This document shows positions 32,721 to 43,980 of a stretch of 64,000 nucleotides of DNA, piece after piece (position 1 is the stretch's first letter; every line of letters starts with the position of its first letter). A program made the position numbers and the translations under genes. Under the pieces are notes generated by a model. That model was not told the origin of the DNA. It was given only the letters and a program-made list of their open reading frames with translations, and did no database searches. This stretch comes from Varanus komodoensis (Eukaryota; Chordata; Lepidosauria; Squamata; Varanidae), in the NCBI RefSeq assembly GCF_004798865.1, contig NW_025335568.1, positions 1,011,178 to 1,075,177 of the forward strand, read 5' to 3'.

Positions 32721-33680
32721 GATCTCCTAAATCCAGATAAGTGCCGATTAAGGCACTTGATAACCGCAGCCCTCACCATCAGTAAGGGTGTGATGAGCTG
32801 TCTTTCACTTCTGCCATACAGAAATGCCTCGAGCAGAAGGGAAGAAAAGGAATCGGGGCTGGGATAGGTTTGGTGGGCTTCGTTTTGTTTTTATTCAGTC
32901 ATCCATAAAATTCAAAAAAGTTCAGATTGGGGCGGATTCTCCCACCCCTCCAAGCGATGCTCTCCCCCACCCGGCAATTTACAATGTGCGTTTGTTAACT
33001 TATCTGCCTGGATGGAATTAACTTTAGGGGGGTTGCCGCCCCCCTCCCCAGTTACTTAATGAGCTAAATTTCTGGCTTCAGAAGACTTGGACATTTGATT
33101 AAAGCTGTTTTGAAAATAATCTTTCAAGTGGCATCTGCAAATGGAATTTTACTGAGGGTGCTGCTCACTTGGGTTCTGTTCTATAATGTTGGCATGCCTT
33201 TAAAAATTAAAAAAGTCCCTAGAACTTTGGCAAGAAATAAATCATGGAGCAGTTTGAAATACGGCTGTGAGGGCAGGGAGGGGGCCCATTCCAGGGAAAT
33301 AAACCATTGGCCTCGTGTGGCCCCGTGCGCATCATGCGCAAGCTGCTCCAGGTTCACTTGCTTGTCATCTCCTCCGTCGTTCTGGCTGGGCGTCTTTCGG
33401 GTGAGTTTTGCTTTGCGGCAGGTCTGTCTCCACGGGAGAAGTTCGGCAGAAGGACCGCTGGATTCTCAAACGGGCCGGCGCAGGAGAGCTTCCCAGAGGT
33501 GGGGCCACTTTCCTTGAGCAACTTATCATGGCTTCGCTTATTGGTCGCCGTGCTTCATTATTCCAGCAATTGATAGGAATATGAATTATTTTCTTTCAAT
33601 GTATCTGTGTTCGAAACTTTCCATGGTAATGCTAAATGTGCGTTAAAGAAAGCCAAGCACAGCGATAGGCAAGAGGCCTG
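32721..33680. promoter_or_regulatory. AT-rich island next to CpG island; candidate regulatory block
   Basis: About 1 kb of AT-richer unique DNA holds AAATCCAGATAA, GATTAAGGCACTTGATAA (around 32745-32763), ATGAATTATTTTC (near 33580) and AGGTTCACTTG (near 33349). No repeat family or coding sequence is recognised. The sharp junction with a CpG island is typical of developmental regulatory blocks, but the role is inferred. Confidence 0.3.
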
Positions 33681-34829
33681 AGAAGGAGAAGCGGCTCCGC
33701 GCACAGAACCGTGGGAGGTCACCTCTTGCCGTGTCGCTGCCAGTTCCATTTATGGTGCGCTTTATTGGTATTCCTGGTCTTTGGTCACAGCCACGGAAAG
33801 CAGCTCCACCTCATGGCACTGGACCGGTGGTGGGAACTGGTGTGTGTGTGTGTGGGGGGGGTGCGCACACGGCAAGGAGGAAGCAAGGCGAAAGAAGCCA
33901 TCTCAGCAGCAGTTCTGGCTCAGGGGCAGGCAATTCTTGGCTTTTGAGGAAAGAGCACAGCTACAGATTTAGGGTGTTTGGGGCCAAAGGGTCCTCGGGA
34001 CTCTTCCCTGGTTCAGAAACACGGTTTGCTCTCCGTGATGTTGCATGTGCCCATTTTGCGCAGGAGCCCTTCTCACGCCCTGCTCCCAGGTGAGGCTCTG
34101 GATGTGCCACCCCGCTCCTCCTTGCCGCCCCCTTCATTCATCCCCAGCGGGGCCTTTTGTGCCGGCCGCAGCTTCAGCTCAGGCTGGGGGCTGACGCTGG
34201 CCAGGAGATGGGGCCACCCTGGAGCAGGGCGCTGGGAGCCCTTTCCTCTGCAGGGTGGCTGCCGGACAGAGAGAGTGCCGTGTGGATGCGGCGCGTGCTG
34301 GAGGCGCCTCAGCTGCGTCCTGGACCTGGAGCTGGCCGAGCTCAGCCTGCCCAGACTCTTGTCCTGCGGATATCTCGGCATGCACTTGCCCTCATCCCCA
34401 GCCGGGGGAGCCAATTGTCTGGGGTCTTAGGATGTCGCCTCGAGGGCACCAGGCTGGGGAAGGCTGTCTCAGCTCTGCCCCGTGTCCCACAACAACCCGA
34501 ACCGTCTCGAGACGAGTGTGGAGCAGGGAGGGCATGGGAACGTGCAGCCGTGCCCAGGGGCAGCCCGGAAATTTGGCGGCCGAGCGTCGTCCTTCACCTC
34601 CGGTCGGCACCGTCTAGTTTCCTTCATGGACTTGGAACGCAGGCGGTGCAGGCAGGCGAGGGCGGGAGGGGGAAGGCGATGCCGCCCGCGTGTCATGCCC
34701 TGTCCTGCCCGACAGAGTTGCGTGTTCTGGCCGGGGCTCCAGGTGAGCTGTGTCCCAGCTAAACGCGCTTTCGCCTGTGCGTGTCTTCAGGCGGCTCGGG
34801 GGCAATGAATGCCTCCCTTTCGGGCTTGG
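33681..34829. other. Intergenic DNA, nothing recognised
   Basis: Unique mixed to GC-rich sequence with a short GT tract followed by a G run at 33841-33860. No gene is seen. Confidence 0.5.
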
Positions 34830-36110
34830 CAAACAGCAGAATCTGGACTCCCGTTGTTGCTTTATCTCTGCTTCTCATCATAAAAGTCTACCGACCGCGG
34901 CCGAGGCGGGTAAATTAATTGGACAAGGTGCTTTCTTCCCCCAGATACGGTTCAGGTGTCCAGAGAAGTAACAATGGGGCTCTACAGGCCTTTTTCCCCC
35001 GAGGTGGGCAGTCTAGAGAGCTTGCCCCCCATGACCTCCGGATCTTTTATCCGAAGTGCCCTGCGAGATCCATTTCCACTTAGTGAAACCTGGAGCTATT
35101 CAACAAGCGAGTTTTAAACTCCTCAGATTGCTTAGACTCACCAACGATTTGCAAAGGAATAATACTAACAAATCTGATTTTTTAAAGCAGTGCTAGTAAC
35201 CCTTCATCAACTGTCTGAAAAGTATCTCCAATGAGGCTGTCCTGCCCCGACTCTGTTCTGGTCTCAGGTTACGTTGGCATTTGAAATGCACGGGAACATT
35301 CAGTGGAGTTATTTTCCCTCATTAGCTGCATAAGATGTTTCTCGTTATGGCTTTTTAATTTTATCAAAGACTGCCTCTTGTGTAGAATAATGGGGGCTGT
35401 ATTCTTGCAGCGATGCAAAAATTCGGAAAAAAGGAAAAAAGAAAGTGCCAAACTGAGCAGTCTGGGCGGGGGGTTCGGGTTTTCCACTCTCTGTGGAATC
35501 CTGTTATTTAAGGTATCTAAGAGAGTTTGTACTAATGGGGAAGAGAAGGTTTCTTTCAAACTAGTTAATAACCCTTTTTTCCTTCCCAAGTTCTATCAGT
35601 TCCGTCAGTTTAAATGCAAAGACATTAAAAATGCTTCACGATTATTTTTAGAAAGTTCTTAATAAGTGCTGTTTCATAAGGAATTTATGATGTTCTGTCT
35701 CCATTAATAAAGGAGTGACAGAACTACTTTTTAGAAATTCTGTTAAAACGATACATTCAAACTACGAAAGGTTTCTGAATATTTATGAGGAAAAATATTT
35801 TTGAATTTGTTTATCTACATTTATAGGAATGATTCGTATTAATTGAGCAAAAGAAAACGATGGGAAAAAGATGAGCCTGGACAAACTTCCCCCTGCAAGC
35901 AGATGCCGGAGCGAAACAGAAGGCACGTTTGCTTCGCCGCTGCATCCGCCGCGTCTAAAAGTAAAGAATTAAAGCCTCTTTTTACTTGGAAATGGTTTCG
36001 GATCAGCTTCATATATTTTACAGTGCTTTACAATATAACAATGCAAATTAGTCTCTTATACTGCTTTGCGATATAACAATACAAATTAGCCTCTTAGAAA
36101 TAATTTGGTT
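34830..36110. promoter_or_regulatory. Long AT-rich island; candidate regulatory block
   Basis: About 1.3 kb of AT-rich unique sequence in an otherwise GC-rich region contains many homeodomain-like and POU-like motifs. One example is GTAAATTAATTGGACAAGG near 34909. A two-copy module lies at 36021-36097. I recognise no transposable element or coding sequence. It is the largest AT-rich non-repeat island of the intergenic region, about 15 kb upstream of the CYP26B1 start. Confidence 0.35.
36021..36097. repeat. Tandem pair of 38-39-bp modules with SOX/POU sites
   Basis: Copy 1 (36021-36059) and copy 2 (36060-36097) align along their whole length, sharing ATATAACAAT, CAAATTAG and CTCTTA. Copy 1 holds a perfect POU octamer ATGCAAAT (36041-36048) overlapping a SOX-like AACAAT. 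In copy 2 the octamer reads ATACAAAT. Confidence 0.8.
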
Positions 36111-37059
36111 ATTTAGGAGGCTAATTTGAAAAAAAAGAGGAGAGGCAAATGTGCAGAGAAGAGCGAGGGTTTGCTCGGACGAAGCGAACGATGCAGCTCT
36201 CCCGATATTCGATGAACAAAGTACGTATTCATAAGGCGCATATTGTTTTCCGGGTCGGGTGGAGAACAGCCCGTGTCCCCCATCGTTTCCAGCTCGGCGG
36301 TGCTAGTGAGAAAAGCAGCTCGCCCGCCCTGCATTCTTCGGCCCCTTCCCCACAGAACGCGCTCAGTCAGCCAGAAGGGAGGCTCCAGTTCAGAGCCAGT
36401 CCTCGCTTCGCAGCCCGACGGCCGTGGCAGGGGCCCCCCTCCGCCGGGGCTCTTTCCTCGCGCACTGCCGGGAATCCGTGCCGGGGCTGCGTGGCGCTTG
36501 CCCGTACCGCGCCTGTGGGGTCTCGGCGACTCCCTCGCCAGGAGGCAGCGCAAAGATTGCGGGTGGCTCTGCCGTGCAAAGCGGAAGCGCCCCGAGCGGG
36601 AGGGCGCCTGGCCAGGCCGCGGAGGCACCGGGACAGCCGCCCTTGGCGTCCGCAGGCAGGTGCGGAGGGGCCGCGTGCCCGGTGTCTGGCACGGCAGGGG
36701 GTGCGGCTCTGGCCAGGCTTGTGCGGGGCAGCGGTGCTCCACGCGCGGGTGCACGTCCCGGGGCTTGCCTCGCATGGAGGGTGCCGGGGCTGTTTCCTGG
36801 CTCTGCGTGGTCGACGCCGGCTGCACCAGGCCGCCCGGCACGGTGGTGGGGCTGTCCCCTCCTCACGCCCGGCTCAGCTGAGCTGCTGCGCGCCTCCGCT
36901 TCCCACGGCCGGGCCGCGCCGCAAGCCTCTCGCCGTTCTGCGCTCCAGCCTTGCACGGGGACTGGATACTTGCCCACACGACCCCCCAAATATACCTGTC
37001 GATCCAGGCGTGCTGCTTCCAGGCAGCCGTCACCTTGAAAGCCCTGCTTGGCCGGGAGC
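36111..37059. other. CpG-rich intergenic DNA, nothing recognised
   Basis: GC content and CpG density rise sharply from about 36.3 to 36.95 kb. Open frames here have no recognisable protein signature. Confidence 0.5.
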
Positions 37060-37320
37060 CACATATTTACCGAAGTAGTCCGTTACCAGACTGCCCAGCA
37101 GCCAGGCTCCGGGGAGGCCGCAGCAGTTGAAACCATAAGAGATGGCATGTGATGCATGACGGTGCAAAATGACCGCCTAAACTGCAAATAAAGACAAAAT
37201 ACAGCCCAGCAGCAAAGCAACCACTGAAAATGTCATAACGGACTGAGAACAACAGTCTGCAAGACTAAACTTCCTGGAAAAATCCAGCCACACAACTACC
37301 TCCAAAAAGAGCACGAGGTG
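37060..37320. promoter_or_regulatory. Candidate conserved non-coding element
   Basis: AT-richer island between GC-rich flanks with ATGTGATGCATGAC (about 37146-37159), GCAAATAAAGACAAA and AATGTCATAA. There is no repeat or coding signature. The regulatory role is inferred. Confidence 0.25.
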
Positions 37321-38019
37321 AGTGCCGGACAAGCCCCTCGCTCGACAGCCAGGTGCCGCAAAAGAAAAGGCAGGGGCTTCCGGAGGCACCGGAGGAGGAT
37401 CCCGGGGTCTGGGCAGGCGTCTGCGGGGAGAAGCTCCTCCGGGTCACCCCGGCCCTTAAGGGCCCGGCGTGGTCTGGGGTCAGGCCTGGCCTTGCCCGGA
37501 AGCCATGCAGGCGGTGGAGGACGCGCCTGGTGGGGCAAGCCGGACACCCCGCCCCTGTTGCATTTCGGGAGCAGTGGCCGCCGGGTGTGCAGAGACGAAG
37601 CCATCAGAGGAACCGGCCGTCTTGCCGGAGTTTCTGGGCCGTTCCGGGAGGCCAGCTCACGCGTGAAGGCCCTGCCGTTATCCAGAGGAGAGGAGAGCTG
37701 ACCGCTCGTGGCAACTGCACTGGGGCACCCCATCCACACCCAGGGAAGGGCTTAGTGGGGGCGGGGGGCATGCTAAGCTGGTCCGAGGTGCCCTGGGCCA
37801 TCAAGCCCGCCTGCTCCCCCAGGGACAGGGCTGGCTCCGAGAGCACTCCCAACACACAGCCCCGGACCCTCGGGGGAGGACGGACCCTCCAGCCGTAGCA
37901 GAGCTTCAGGACACCCCCTTCAGAGCCCCCGGCAAAGATCAGCCCAGGTGGGATGGCCGTGAGGGCAGGGGCTTTTCAGCGCTGGCACCCTGATTATGGA
38001 GCGACTCCGAGAGGATCTG

Positions 38020-38395
38020 CAAGACTTTTCAACCAAGTGAAGACCTTTAAAAAAGGAAGACCACATCCCAGGCTTTGCAACTTTAAGTATTTCATACTGT
38101 TTCTAAGTTCTGATTTTCAAATAATTGCATGCTTACCCTCACCGTTTCCTGTTTGCATTGGATTTGATATTTTTGCCCAGAGGAGAAGGAAGCGTTTCTG
38201 CACAAGATGAGCAGCAGCAGCCAGTTGTCTGGCAGCGCAACCGTTGTGCGAGTTGGCTTTGGATCTCGTGACGGAGGGTCACGCCAGCGTCTTCAGCCGT
38301 GTTCTTCTATGATTGTGCCATAGGGAAAAGGAAAGGAAAATAAAGAGTGCTTTCAAAACATACCTTTAACACAGTTCATTAGCAAATCAGCCACA
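38020..38395. promoter_or_regulatory. AT-rich unique segment, possible regulatory element
   Basis: Contains TTCAAATAATTGCATGC (about 38115-38131, homeodomain/POU-like) and TTTGCATTGG. It ends where a LINE remnant starts. No gene is seen. Confidence 0.25.
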
Positions 38396-38475
38396 TGTAT
38401 TTATTTATTTATTATTTAGGATATTTCTAGCCCGTCCAATCACTTTAGCCTCTGGACGGCTCAAAGCAAAATTGG
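38396..38475 (-). mobile_element. LINE 3' end remnant (minus orientation)
   Basis: TGTATTTATTTATTTATTAT followed by TTTCTAGCCCGTCC and GACGGCTC is the reversed terminal phrase of L2-like elements. Only the tail survives. Confidence 0.55.
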
Positions 38476-38572
38476 GTTGTTCTTTATTTTATTCTGCTTC
38501 AAATGTTATTTTCATGTTTTATTTCTGTGGTGTTCATTTTTACTTGTCATCTAACAAAAGACAGCTTTTGTT

Positions 38573-39096
38573 ACTCATAGAATGGCAGAGCTGAAAGGGG
38601 CCAGGAAGGCCATTGGGTCCACCCCCTGCTGGTGCAGGACTCCAAGTCACACCACCCCACGCAGGTGGCTGCCCAGTGGCTTTTTAAATGCCTCCAGTGT
38701 GGGAGAGCCCCCACCCCTCCAGGCAGCCGGTCCCACTGCCGTATTGCTCCAAGAGAGCGGAAGCTTTTCCTGATGCCCAGCCTGAATCTGGGTTGCTGCA
38801 ACTTTACTTGACTATTCCGTGTCCTGCACTCTGGCGTCAGCAAGAAGAGATCTTGACCTTCCCCTTTGTGACAGCCTTTGAGGGACTTATAGAGGGATAC
38901 CATGTCCCCCCTCAGTCTTCTCTTCTCAAGGCGGAACATGCCCAGTTCACTCCGTCTCTCCTCACAGGGCAGGGTTTCCAAACCCTGGATCATTTTTGTT
39001 GCCCTCCTCTGGACCCTTTTCTAATTTTCCTGCATCTTTCTGAAATTTTGGTGCCCAGAACTGGACGCAGTATTCCGGCTGAGGCCTGACTAGTGA
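38573..39096 (-). mobile_element. CR1 LINE, 3' end fragment
   Basis: Starts CTCATAGAATGGCAGAGCTG, the reversed CR1 terminus. On the minus strand it encodes a decayed reverse-transcriptase C-terminus (LEKRRLRGDMVSLYKSLKGC) and 3' UTR. It is the same family as the plus-strand copy at 43385-43980, so the two form an inverted pair. It is 5'-truncated. Confidence 0.88.
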
Positions 39097-40690
39097 GGTC
39101 TCCTGGCCGATTTACACCATTTGCAATGTTGAAAAAATAGCAATAAGGAGAATTGGGCGTGTGTGTGGTGCGGGGGGGGGGGGAGGCGTGCATGAAGCGG
39201 TTTGGACGGGGGGAACTGTGCGAGAGCCCAGAATGAGGGGAGTGGGGCCGAGGCCTTTGTGGGAGCGCGAGGTGCTGTGCGGGGGTCCTCTGCTGCAGTG
39301 GGAGGGGCCCTGATTCCAGAAGGGCATTACGTGGACGCCGGGAAAGCCGGCTCCTGCCCAGCCTGGGGTTCTGCCGGCTGGTGGGTGCTGGGAGCTGCAC
39401 TCCCCCACATCAGAGGGCACCAGGTTGGGGAGCAGGCAGCCTCAGGTGGGTGCTTCCCAGAGGGAGTTCTGCTGGGAAAGGGGGAGCGGCATGGAGCGGG
39501 GCTGCACCCGAGGACGCCTCCCGGGGCCTGGAGGCAGGCTCTGGGGTCCCAGTCGGCTTTGCCGGTGTCGGTTCTGCGGGGTCTGTTGCCAGCGTGGAAC
39601 GGCGGACCACCCGTGGGACGCGCAACCCCTTCACCCCGTTCCCCGGCTGATCTGCGCCTTCTCTGAGTAGCTGCTTTGATCCACGGCCGCCGCGATGGCT
39701 GAGGCTGGGCCTGCCATGTTGGAGACACTCGTCCTTGGTGGCCGGCCATGGGGAAGGGGCAGGACCGGCCAGTGGGACGCGCCACCCATCTCTGCCGGGC
39801 GGCCGCTGATGCACGGAGTGGCAAACTCCGCACCGGCCTCTGGCCCAGCTGGGCTTGGCCCCAGACCGCACGGGCGGCCCCACGGCCACACGGGGCTGTG
39901 GTGCTCGGCGGCGGGAGGAACCGTGAGCGTGAGCAGAGATCGGGCGGTCGGTGGGCCGCCTGCCCGCAGGGGATGAATGCGAGGCATGTCCCGTACGGTC
40001 TTCCGCGGAGCCGGCCTGCTCTGCCTGGAGGAAGCGCCTGCCCTTGCCGTCTTCGTCTTCGGCAAAGCGCCCCCGAAGTTTCAAAGGAGCCTTTGCCAAG
40101 CAAAAGCCGGGGCTTCTTTGGCGGGGGGCTCAGGGCAGCCCAGCGAGCGCCTTTGTGCTCCACAGCCAGCCTCGAATAAAGTCTGGACGGTGCCCAAGCA
40201 GCAATTTTCTCAAGCAAAATCACAATGCAGGCACAAAGGAGGATATCGGGAAGATCTGGCTCCTTTCTCTGTTTGGCATCCACACGAAACAAAAGGGAGA
40301 CAAGGAAAACGGAAGAGGATCACCTGTTCCCATACAATCTTGGGAAGATCAGGGTCATTATCCCCAAGGCCTCGCTTTTCTAAAGAGCTTTCTTTAGACA
40401 CTGACATCTTGTTCCAAGTGATTGTCAGGTGGGACAGTCTCATTATCATCCTCTTCCCCCCCCCCCCCCCCCTCTCTTTCCTAATTAAAAAAACGCAGCC
40501 CCTCCCCTCACGATTCCAGCCTCAACGCTGCTCAACTTCAAAAGCCGGAGAGGGGTAAACAAACACAGCCCCCCCGCCCCCGCAGGGCCAGAAGCAAGCC
40601 GTGCTCCCAGGGCACTTTCCAGGGCGCGCTCCCCGGCTTGACAAAGGCCCTGCGCGCCAGCCATTCTTCCCCCTGCCTTGATGGATCCCC
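39097..40690. other. Intergenic DNA, nothing recognised
   Basis: GC-rich unique DNA with G and C runs (39170-39182, 40457-40472). A mixed island at 40150-40450 has AATCACAATGC-like and TAATTAAAAAAA-like stretches. No gene is seen. Confidence 0.45.
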
Positions 40691-40870
40691 GGTTGGTTGC
40701 GGAGGCTTCAAGGAAATGCACTCTGCTCTTTGTCACCAAATGTAATTCGATAAACTCTTTGCAAAAACACGCCAGTTTCTGATTCTGTTCAAAAACTGTT
40801 ACCGGCAGGGAAGAAGAGGGTGAGATATTTGAGATGCTCAATTGAGCTTCTTTTTTAAAGTGGAAGAGGG
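40691..40870. promoter_or_regulatory. Candidate conserved non-coding element
   Basis: AT-richer island with CTTTGTCACC, TGTAATTCGATAAAC and GCTCAATTGAGC, a perfect 12-bp palindrome at about 40837-40848. It lies immediately before a compound microsatellite. The role is inferred. Confidence 0.3.
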
Positions 40871-40922
40871 GAAGCAGCGAGAAAAGCAATGTGTGGAATC
40901 GCAATGTGTGTATCCATCAGAA

Positions 40923-40999
40923 GTGGTGGTGGTGGTGGTGGTGGTGGTGGTGGGTGGGTGGGTGGGTGGGTGGGTGTGTGAGAGAGAGAGAGAGAGAGA
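40923..40999. repeat. Compound microsatellite (GTG)n (GGGT)n (GT)n (GA)n
   Basis: Four simple-repeat types follow each other without interruption. It is likely to be highly variable in length. Confidence 0.95.
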
Positions 41000-42681
41000 C
41001 GGAGAGCGCATGCTGTCCATTATCATAACTTTTAAATGCTCGCGAATCATTGCGCGGTGCACGGAGGCGGACAGTGTCCCCCCACTGAGTGCAGGAAAGG
41101 CTTGCCCCGGGCTCGCTCTGCCAGCGAGTGCGCGAGCGTGTGGAGGAGGCGAGAGATGAGGCGTTTGGGCCAGGCAGGTCTGCGTGGCCTTGCAAGGCGC
41201 TCGGTCTTGGTAGGCAGCACATGGTCAGCCACCCATTCGGGGCACCAGGCTTGCAGGATCCGTTCTAACTGGCAGCAGCAGGCGTTGGCTCCGCTGTTTT
41301 GCTTTCCCCTCTTCCCTGCCTTTCTCCTGGTTTCACTCTGTGCGTCCAAAGCAGTGTGTGCTTCCTAAAGCAGGGAAGCACTGCGTGTGCATCAGCCCCC
41401 AGCGTCCTGACCGTAGCAACGGGAGCGCTCCAGCAAGTGCAAGCACAAGCTGTGAATGGCGTTAGTGAAAACGGATACAAATTTGATCCCAAAAGCTTGA
41501 CTGGTATTTAAAAACTAATTCCTGTGGGATCAGGGGTAGCAAATCTCAGCAGCATTTAGATACAATTACCTCTGATTTAACCATTGACCCTTATGCACCT
41601 GCACTTGATCCATGGGCTTCCTTTATCCACCCCAAATTTAAAAAGGGGCAGGGAAAGCTCAGTGCTGACCAGTGATGGCCAGGAAGTGGTTTTCCCCACC
41701 TTGGGGAAGGTGATCTGTGGGGCGCAGGCAGCCACTGTGCTCCCCCCCCCACGTGGGAGGGAACCTGCAGGGCATTTGCCCCAGTGAAAGGGCTCCTGGC
41801 CATGGGTCGGGGGTGCACCAGGCCTGCCCAGCCAGGAGGAAAGGCCCCTTTTGAGCGATGACGAGAGCTGGATCGGGTGTGTGAATGCAGAGCCTATTTT
41901 AATAGGGCGGAATAGAGAAGAGACAGGAAGCGCACAAGCGGCACACGGCGCACAGTCCTCGCCAGTTAAGCAGCCGGAAGCCCCTGGGCTCAGCCGTGCA
42001 GTCCTGAATGCGCCCATGGGCGGTCCCTCGTGTGGGAAAATGAATGGGGCCGTCCACGTGTCCCAGCAGCGCAGGACTGTGGCCGCAGCGGGAAAGCGGG
42101 GCCCCCGCTCGCTCAGCAAGTGCCCCCACCCAGAGCCCCGCTTGCTGCAGGGGGAGCAGGGGGAGGAACCCGCCGCCTTCAGCGACCTCGCCCTGCACGG
42201 GGCCCTGCAGGCCTTCCCGTGCGGCAGCCCAACGGCGGGGGCTCCTCGGCTACTCTGGGCAACAACCCCCAGATCCTCCGTCACGACTCCGAGGACGCTC
42301 ACAATCGCATTGCCGGTGAGGCGAGTGCAGAAGGACTGGCGTTTCCTGGCCAATGTGCTGTTACACTGGCCTGGCCCGGGAGACCCCGGCAGCGGCAACG
42401 GCACGGAGAGGAACCCAGCGTGGTTCTCCAACCGCATGCGCCTGTGAGTAAGCCGGTGCTTCCCAGAATTATGGCGAAAGCGCAGCCGTGAAGACCGGAA
42501 AAGTCAGAAGAGCGATCGCCTGTATTTGTCATAAGGGGACCCCACCTTCCCTTTGTTACCCTCAGGAGACCACACCTGATGCCTGTCCTTCTTGTGGACT
42601 TTGCAGAATGCCTGCTGGGTCATGACCTTCAACTTTCCAGTTGGCCTCCTGGGGCCAAATCAGCCAAGGAAAGAACAGGGG
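41000..42681. other. Intergenic DNA, nothing recognised
   Basis: Mixed to GC-rich unique sequence. No gene, RNA or named repeat was found. Confidence 0.5.
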
Positions 42682-43360
42682 AAACATAGAAACAGAGAAA
42701 CAGAGCCAGTCAGAAGGGGTCTCCCGGGCCATCTAGTCTGTCCTCCGGCACTGCTCACGACATGCCCACCATGTGCATGTCCAGCCTATTCTTGAACACC
42801 CGCACCGATGGGGCCTCAACCACCTCCTGGGGAAGCCCATTCCACACCCTCGTGGTCCTGACTGTCAGGAAGTGCTTCCTGGCATCCTAACGGAGCCTTG
42901 GCTCCCTGAGCTTTGCCCCGTTGGAGCGCATCCTGCCTTCCTCTGCAGGGGAGAACAGGTCTCTCCCCACCTCCGTGTGACACCCCCTCACATACCTGCA
43001 TGTCACCAGCAGATCCCCTCTGAGTCTCCTCTTCTCCAGGCTGAAGAGACCCAGTTGCCTCAGTCTCGCCTCATACGGCATCCCCTGCAAACCGGCCACC
43101 AACCTTGTGGCCCTACGCTGCACTGACTCCAACCTGGCTACATCCTTTCTGCAACGAGGGGCCCAAAACTGAACACAATACTCCAGTTGCGGGCACACCA
43201 GAGTTGTACAGAGTGGTAGCAATACCTCTCTCGATCTGGAAGCCGCACTTCTGGCTATGCAACCAAGGGTGGCATTGACAAATTGACCCGGAAGGACACA
43301 CTCCACGCTACCCTTGCGGTTCTTTTCCGAAGTGAACAAGCCAGAGGCTAAATATGAGCC
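42682..43360 (-). mobile_element. CR1 LINE, 5'-truncated, minus orientation
   Basis: The left end is the reversed CR1 terminus (AAACATAGAAACAG). On the minus strand a relatively well-preserved reverse-transcriptase C-terminal frame is visible, with phrases PQLEYCVQFWAPRCRKDVAR, LESVQRRATRLVAGL and LFSLEKRRLRGDLL. The open part is about 165 codons, so this is the youngest-looking CR1 here. It belongs to the same subfamily as the piece at 19719-20059. Confidence 0.9.
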
Positions 43361-43384
43361 AAAAATGTGATGCAGCTGCAAAAA

Positions 43385-43980
43385 GGGCAAATGCTATTTA
43401 GGGATGCAGTAAAAGAAGTATTACTTCCAAATCACAAGAAGTAGTAGTTCCTCTATACTCCTCACTAGTCAGACTTCATCTGAAATACTGTGTCCAGTTC
43501 TGGGCACCAAGGTTTCAGAAAGATGCAGGAGAATTAGAAAGGGTCCAGAGGAGGGCAACAAAAATGATCCAGGGTTTGGAAACACTGCCCTGTGAGGAGA
43601 GACTGAGGGAACTGGGCATGTTCAGCCTTGGGAAGACCAGACGAGGGGACATGATATTCCTCTGTAAGTACCCCAAAGGCTGTCACAAGGAGGAAGGTCA
43701 TGATCTCTTCTGGGTGATGCCAGAGTGCAGGACACAGAATAGTCAAGTTGCAGCAACCCAGATTCAGGCTGGACATCAGGAAAAGCTTCCGCTCTCTTGG
43801 AGCAAGACGGCAGTGGGACCAGCTGCCTGGAGGGGTGGGGGGCTCTCCCACACTGGAGGCATTCAAGGTGAAACTGGACAGCCACCTGAGTGGGATGGTG
43901 TAACGTGGTGCCCTGCAACAGCAGGGGCTGCACCCGATGGCCTTCATGGCCCCTTCCAACTCTGCTATTCTAGGATTAGA
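43385..43980 (+). mobile_element. CR1 LINE, 5'-truncated, plus orientation
   Basis: Encodes decayed reverse-transcriptase C-terminal sequence in scattered frames (VQFWAP-like, VQRRATKMIQGLETLPCEER) and the 3' UTR, ending near the AACTCTGCTATTCTAGG terminus. It abuts the minus-strand CR1 on its left and is the inverted counterpart of the copy at 38573-39096. Confidence 0.87.

Noticed and set aside
31137-32867. Long opposing open frames around the first gap
   Set aside because: They run through 100 N and a CpG island and carry no known domain.
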